Part shown: piece by piece, positions 62,329 to 64,000 of the stretch | Layout: each line of letters starts with the position of its first letter | Position numbering within the stretch: position 1 is the stretch's first letter | Assembly: GCF_007859075.1 (NCBI RefSeq) | Contig: NZ_VOAK01000024.1 | Span: 62,001-126,000, forward strand | Length of the DNA: 64,000 nt | Direction: 5' to 3' | DNA from: Gemmobacter aquaticus | GTDB taxonomy: Bacteria > Pseudomonadota > Alphaproteobacteria > Rhodobacterales > Rhodobacteraceae | Notes under the pieces: model-generated | What the model was told of the DNA's origin: nothing | The model's database searches: none | What the model saw: only the letters and a program-made list of their open reading frames with translations | Made by a program: the position numbers and the translations under genes

Positions 62329-63822
62329 TCAGAAGTCGAACTTCACGCCTTGCGCCAGCGGCAGTTGTGCCGAGTAGTTGATCGTGTTGGTCTGGCGACG
62401 CATGTAGCCCTTCCAGGCGTCAGAGCCGCTTTCGCGACCGCCGCCGGTCTCTTTCTCGCCGCCGAAGGCGCCACCGATTTCTGCTCCCGAGGGGCCGATA
62501 TTGACGTTAGCGATGCCGCAGTCCGACCCCGCCGCCGAAAGGAATGTCTCGGCCTCACGCAGGTTGAGCGTGAAGATGCAGGACGACAAGCCCTGCGGCA
62601 CGTCGTTCTGGATAAAGATCGCCTCATCCAGCGTCTCATAGCCGAGCACATAGAGGATCGGGGCGAAGGTTTCCTCGCGCACGGTGTCGGTCTGGGCTGG
62701 CATCTCGATCAGCGCGGGGCTGACATAGGCGCCGCCCGCGACCCCCTCGGTCGGCTCGCCACCATGCACGCGGCCACCTTCCGCACGGGCCTTGGCGATC
62801 TGGGCCAGCATGCGGTCACGGCTGGCGGCATCGATCAACGGCCCGATCAAGGTGCCTGCCTTGCGCGGATCGCCGATCGGAAGGCTCGCATAGGCCTTGG
62901 CCAGTTTGGCAACCAGATCGTCCTTGATCGAGTTATGCGCAATCAGGCGGCGCAGCGAGGTGCAGCGCTGACCGGCGGTGCCGACGGCCGAGAAGACGAT
63001 GGCGCGAACAGCCATGTCGAGATCCGCCGAGGGCGCCACGATCATCGCGTTGTTGCCACCCAGTTCGAGGATCGGACGACCCCAGCGGGCAGCTACCTTC
63101 GGTCCGACGATCCCGCCCATGCGGGTCGAGCCGGTGGCCGAGATGATCGGCACATCCTTGGAGTTTACGAGCGCCTCGCCTATGGCCGGGCCACCGATCA
63201 CCAATTGGACCAGCCCTTCGGGCGCGTCGCCAAAGCGCTTCAGTGCGCGTTCCATGATCTTCATGCTGGCGATGGCGGTCAGCGGGGTCTTTTCTGACGG
63301 TTTCCAGATGACCGGATCGCCGCAGACCAGCGCCAGCGCCGCGTTCCACGACCAGACCGCGACCGGGAAGTTGAAGGCCGAGATGATCCCGCAGGGGCCC
63401 ATCGGATGCCAGGTCTCCATCATGCGGTGGCCGGGGCGCTCGGAGGCGATGGTCAGGCCATAGATCTGACGCGACAGGCCAACGGCAAAGTCGCAGATGT
63501 CGATCATCTCCTGGACTTCACCCAGACCTTCCGAGGTGATCTTGCCCGCCTCGAGTGTCACAAGCGCCCCCAGTTCGGCCTTGGCGGCGCGCAGCTCCTC
63601 GCCCAGAAGGCGGACAAGCTCGCCCCGGCGCGGTGCGGGAACGGTGCGCCATGCCTTGAACGCCTCTTGCGAGCGGGCAATGATCGCGGGCATGTCGACA
63701 GGGTTTGTCTCATGCACGTGGGCGACGAGCGCGCCATCGATGGGCGAATGCACGGCCAGCGTGCCCCCGGTGATCTCGGCCTGGGTCAGGCCCGCGGCTT
63801 TCAGGGTTTCGGCGTGGGTCAT
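62329..63822 (-). CDS. ALDH7-type aldehyde dehydrogenase (2-aminoadipate semialdehyde dehydrogenase)
   Basis: The 497-residue NAD-dependent aldehyde dehydrogenase has the catalytic Glu253 in ELGGNNAM and Cys287 in GQRCTSLRR. IISAFNFPVAVWSWN lies in the cofactor domain. The sequence fits the antiquitin (ALDH7) group, which oxidises 2-aminoadipate 6-semialdehyde to 2-aminoadipate in lysine catabolism. GGGAG lies in the end of the preceding gene, and the ATG is one base after that gene's stop, so they are co-translated. Confidence 0.92.
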   Translation of the reverse strand: MTHAETLKAAGLTQAEITGGTLAVHSPIDGALVAHVHETNPVDMPAIIARSQEAFKAWRTVPAPRRGELVRLLGEELRAAKAELGALVTLEAGKITSEGLGEVQEMIDICDFAVGLSRQIYGLTIASERPGHRMMETWHPMGPCGIISAFNFPVAVWSWNAALALVCGDPVIWKPSEKTPLTAIASMKIMERALKRFGDAPEGLVQLVIGGPAIGEALVNSKDVPIISATGSTRMGGIVGPKVAARWGRPILELGGNNAMIVAPSADLDMAVRAIVFSAVGTAGQRCTSLRRLIAHNSIKDDLVAKLAKAYASLPIGDPRKAGTLIGPLIDAASRDRMLAQIAKARAEGGRVHGGEPTEGVAGGAYVSPALIEMPAQTDTVREETFAPILYVLGYETLDEAIFIQNDVPQGLSSCIFTLNLREAETFLSAAGSDCGIANVNIGPSGAEIGGAFGGEKETGGGRESGSDAWKGYMRRQTNTINYSAQLPLAQGVKFDF

Positions 63823-63823
63823 G

Positions 63824-64000
63824 TCAGTCTCCCTTGGTGACGAGGCGGCGTTGGTCGTCGATGCCCATGGAAATCAGCAGGGGATCGGCGGCTTGCCGCG
63901 ATTGGAAATCGGATTTGGAACGCATCCCACGCCAGTCGGCAAGGATGAGCGATTGTGCAACAGCCCCGCCCAGCGTCGTGCCGGGGCCGGTCACGATGAA
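63824..64000 (-). CDS. C-terminal part of an unidentified gene upstream of the ALDH gene
   Basis: The last 58 codons of a leftward gene are visible, running off the right edge. The part reads FIVTGPGTTLGGAVAQSLILADW at its start (23 residues, split in reading) and ends in DDQRRLVTKGD. I cannot assign a family. It precedes the ALDH gene by one base, and GGGAG for that gene lies in its end. A lysine pathway enzyme such as lysine-ketoglutarate reductase would fit, but this is a guess. Confidence 0.6.
   Translation of the reverse strand, partial: FIVTGPGTTLGGAVAQSLILADWRGMRSKSDFQSRQAADPLLISMGIDDQRRLVTKGD

Overview
The window is GC-rich alphaproteobacterial DNA, most likely from a Rhodobacteraceae (Rhodobacter/Gemmobacter/Tabrizicola-like) chromosome. 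Support comes from the split b and b-prime F0 ATP synthase subunits, a TrcR/DUF1013 regulator, SDHAF4/DUF1674, a ffh-GNAT-chorismate mutase-rpsP-rimM-trmD cluster, and HmuSTUV followed by ExbBD-TonB. About 72 protein genes and one tRNA are called. They are densely packed, with many 4-base ATGA overlaps, and most are housekeeping. No phage, insertion sequence or CRISPR array was seen.

Layout. 0-4 kb: rbfA, dapB, rsmB and a phosphoglycolate phosphatase. 4-15 kb: a long co-directional block with a heparinase II/III-family protein, purH, lspA, a DUF3035 lipoprotein, a pair of M16 peptidases, mutL, rmuC and trxA. 15-24.5 kb: cysQ and pmbA, a secreted DUF2125 protein, an SDR plus crotonase pair, a DEAD-box helicase with a repetitive basic tail, and a LacI-type regulator with two operator-like sites. 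24.7-25.7 kb: tRNA-Arg(CCT) beside a short AT-rich patch with two orphan genes. 25.7-31.6 kb: TrcR, RNase T2, adenosine kinase, endonuclease III, an HTH-alkyltransferase, an OmpA-type lipoprotein and a FadR-type regulator.

31.7-34.3 kb holds the F0 ATP synthase operon (atpI-B-E-b'-b). 34.5-35.7 kb holds an ArsR-family regulator with palindromes upstream, coupled to an unknown membrane protein. 35.7-41.6 kb is the ffh to trmD operon, carrying bluB and an unknown membrane protein among translation genes. 41.9-48.4 kb is the most accessory part: a flavin monooxygenase, a RidA protein, a DUF1028 protein, two LysR regulators, an EamA exporter and a luciferase-like oxidoreductase. 48.5-55.4 kb has CorA, then a heme uptake operon (hmuSTUV-exbBD-tonB) that lacks an outer-membrane receptor gene. 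55.5-64 kb has pepT, a DUF3775 protein, dnaX-ybaB-recR-M23, and a lysine/saccharopine degradation module (saccharopine dehydrogenase family, ALDH7-type dehydrogenase, and the end of one more gene).

No single large novel system is obvious. The best leads are the monooxygenase-RidA-DUF1028-LysR module, the M16 pair with a catalytically degenerate partner, the ArsR unit with its palindromes, the receptorless heme operon with a palindrome at its predicted start, and a dispersed hairpin repeat found between genes.
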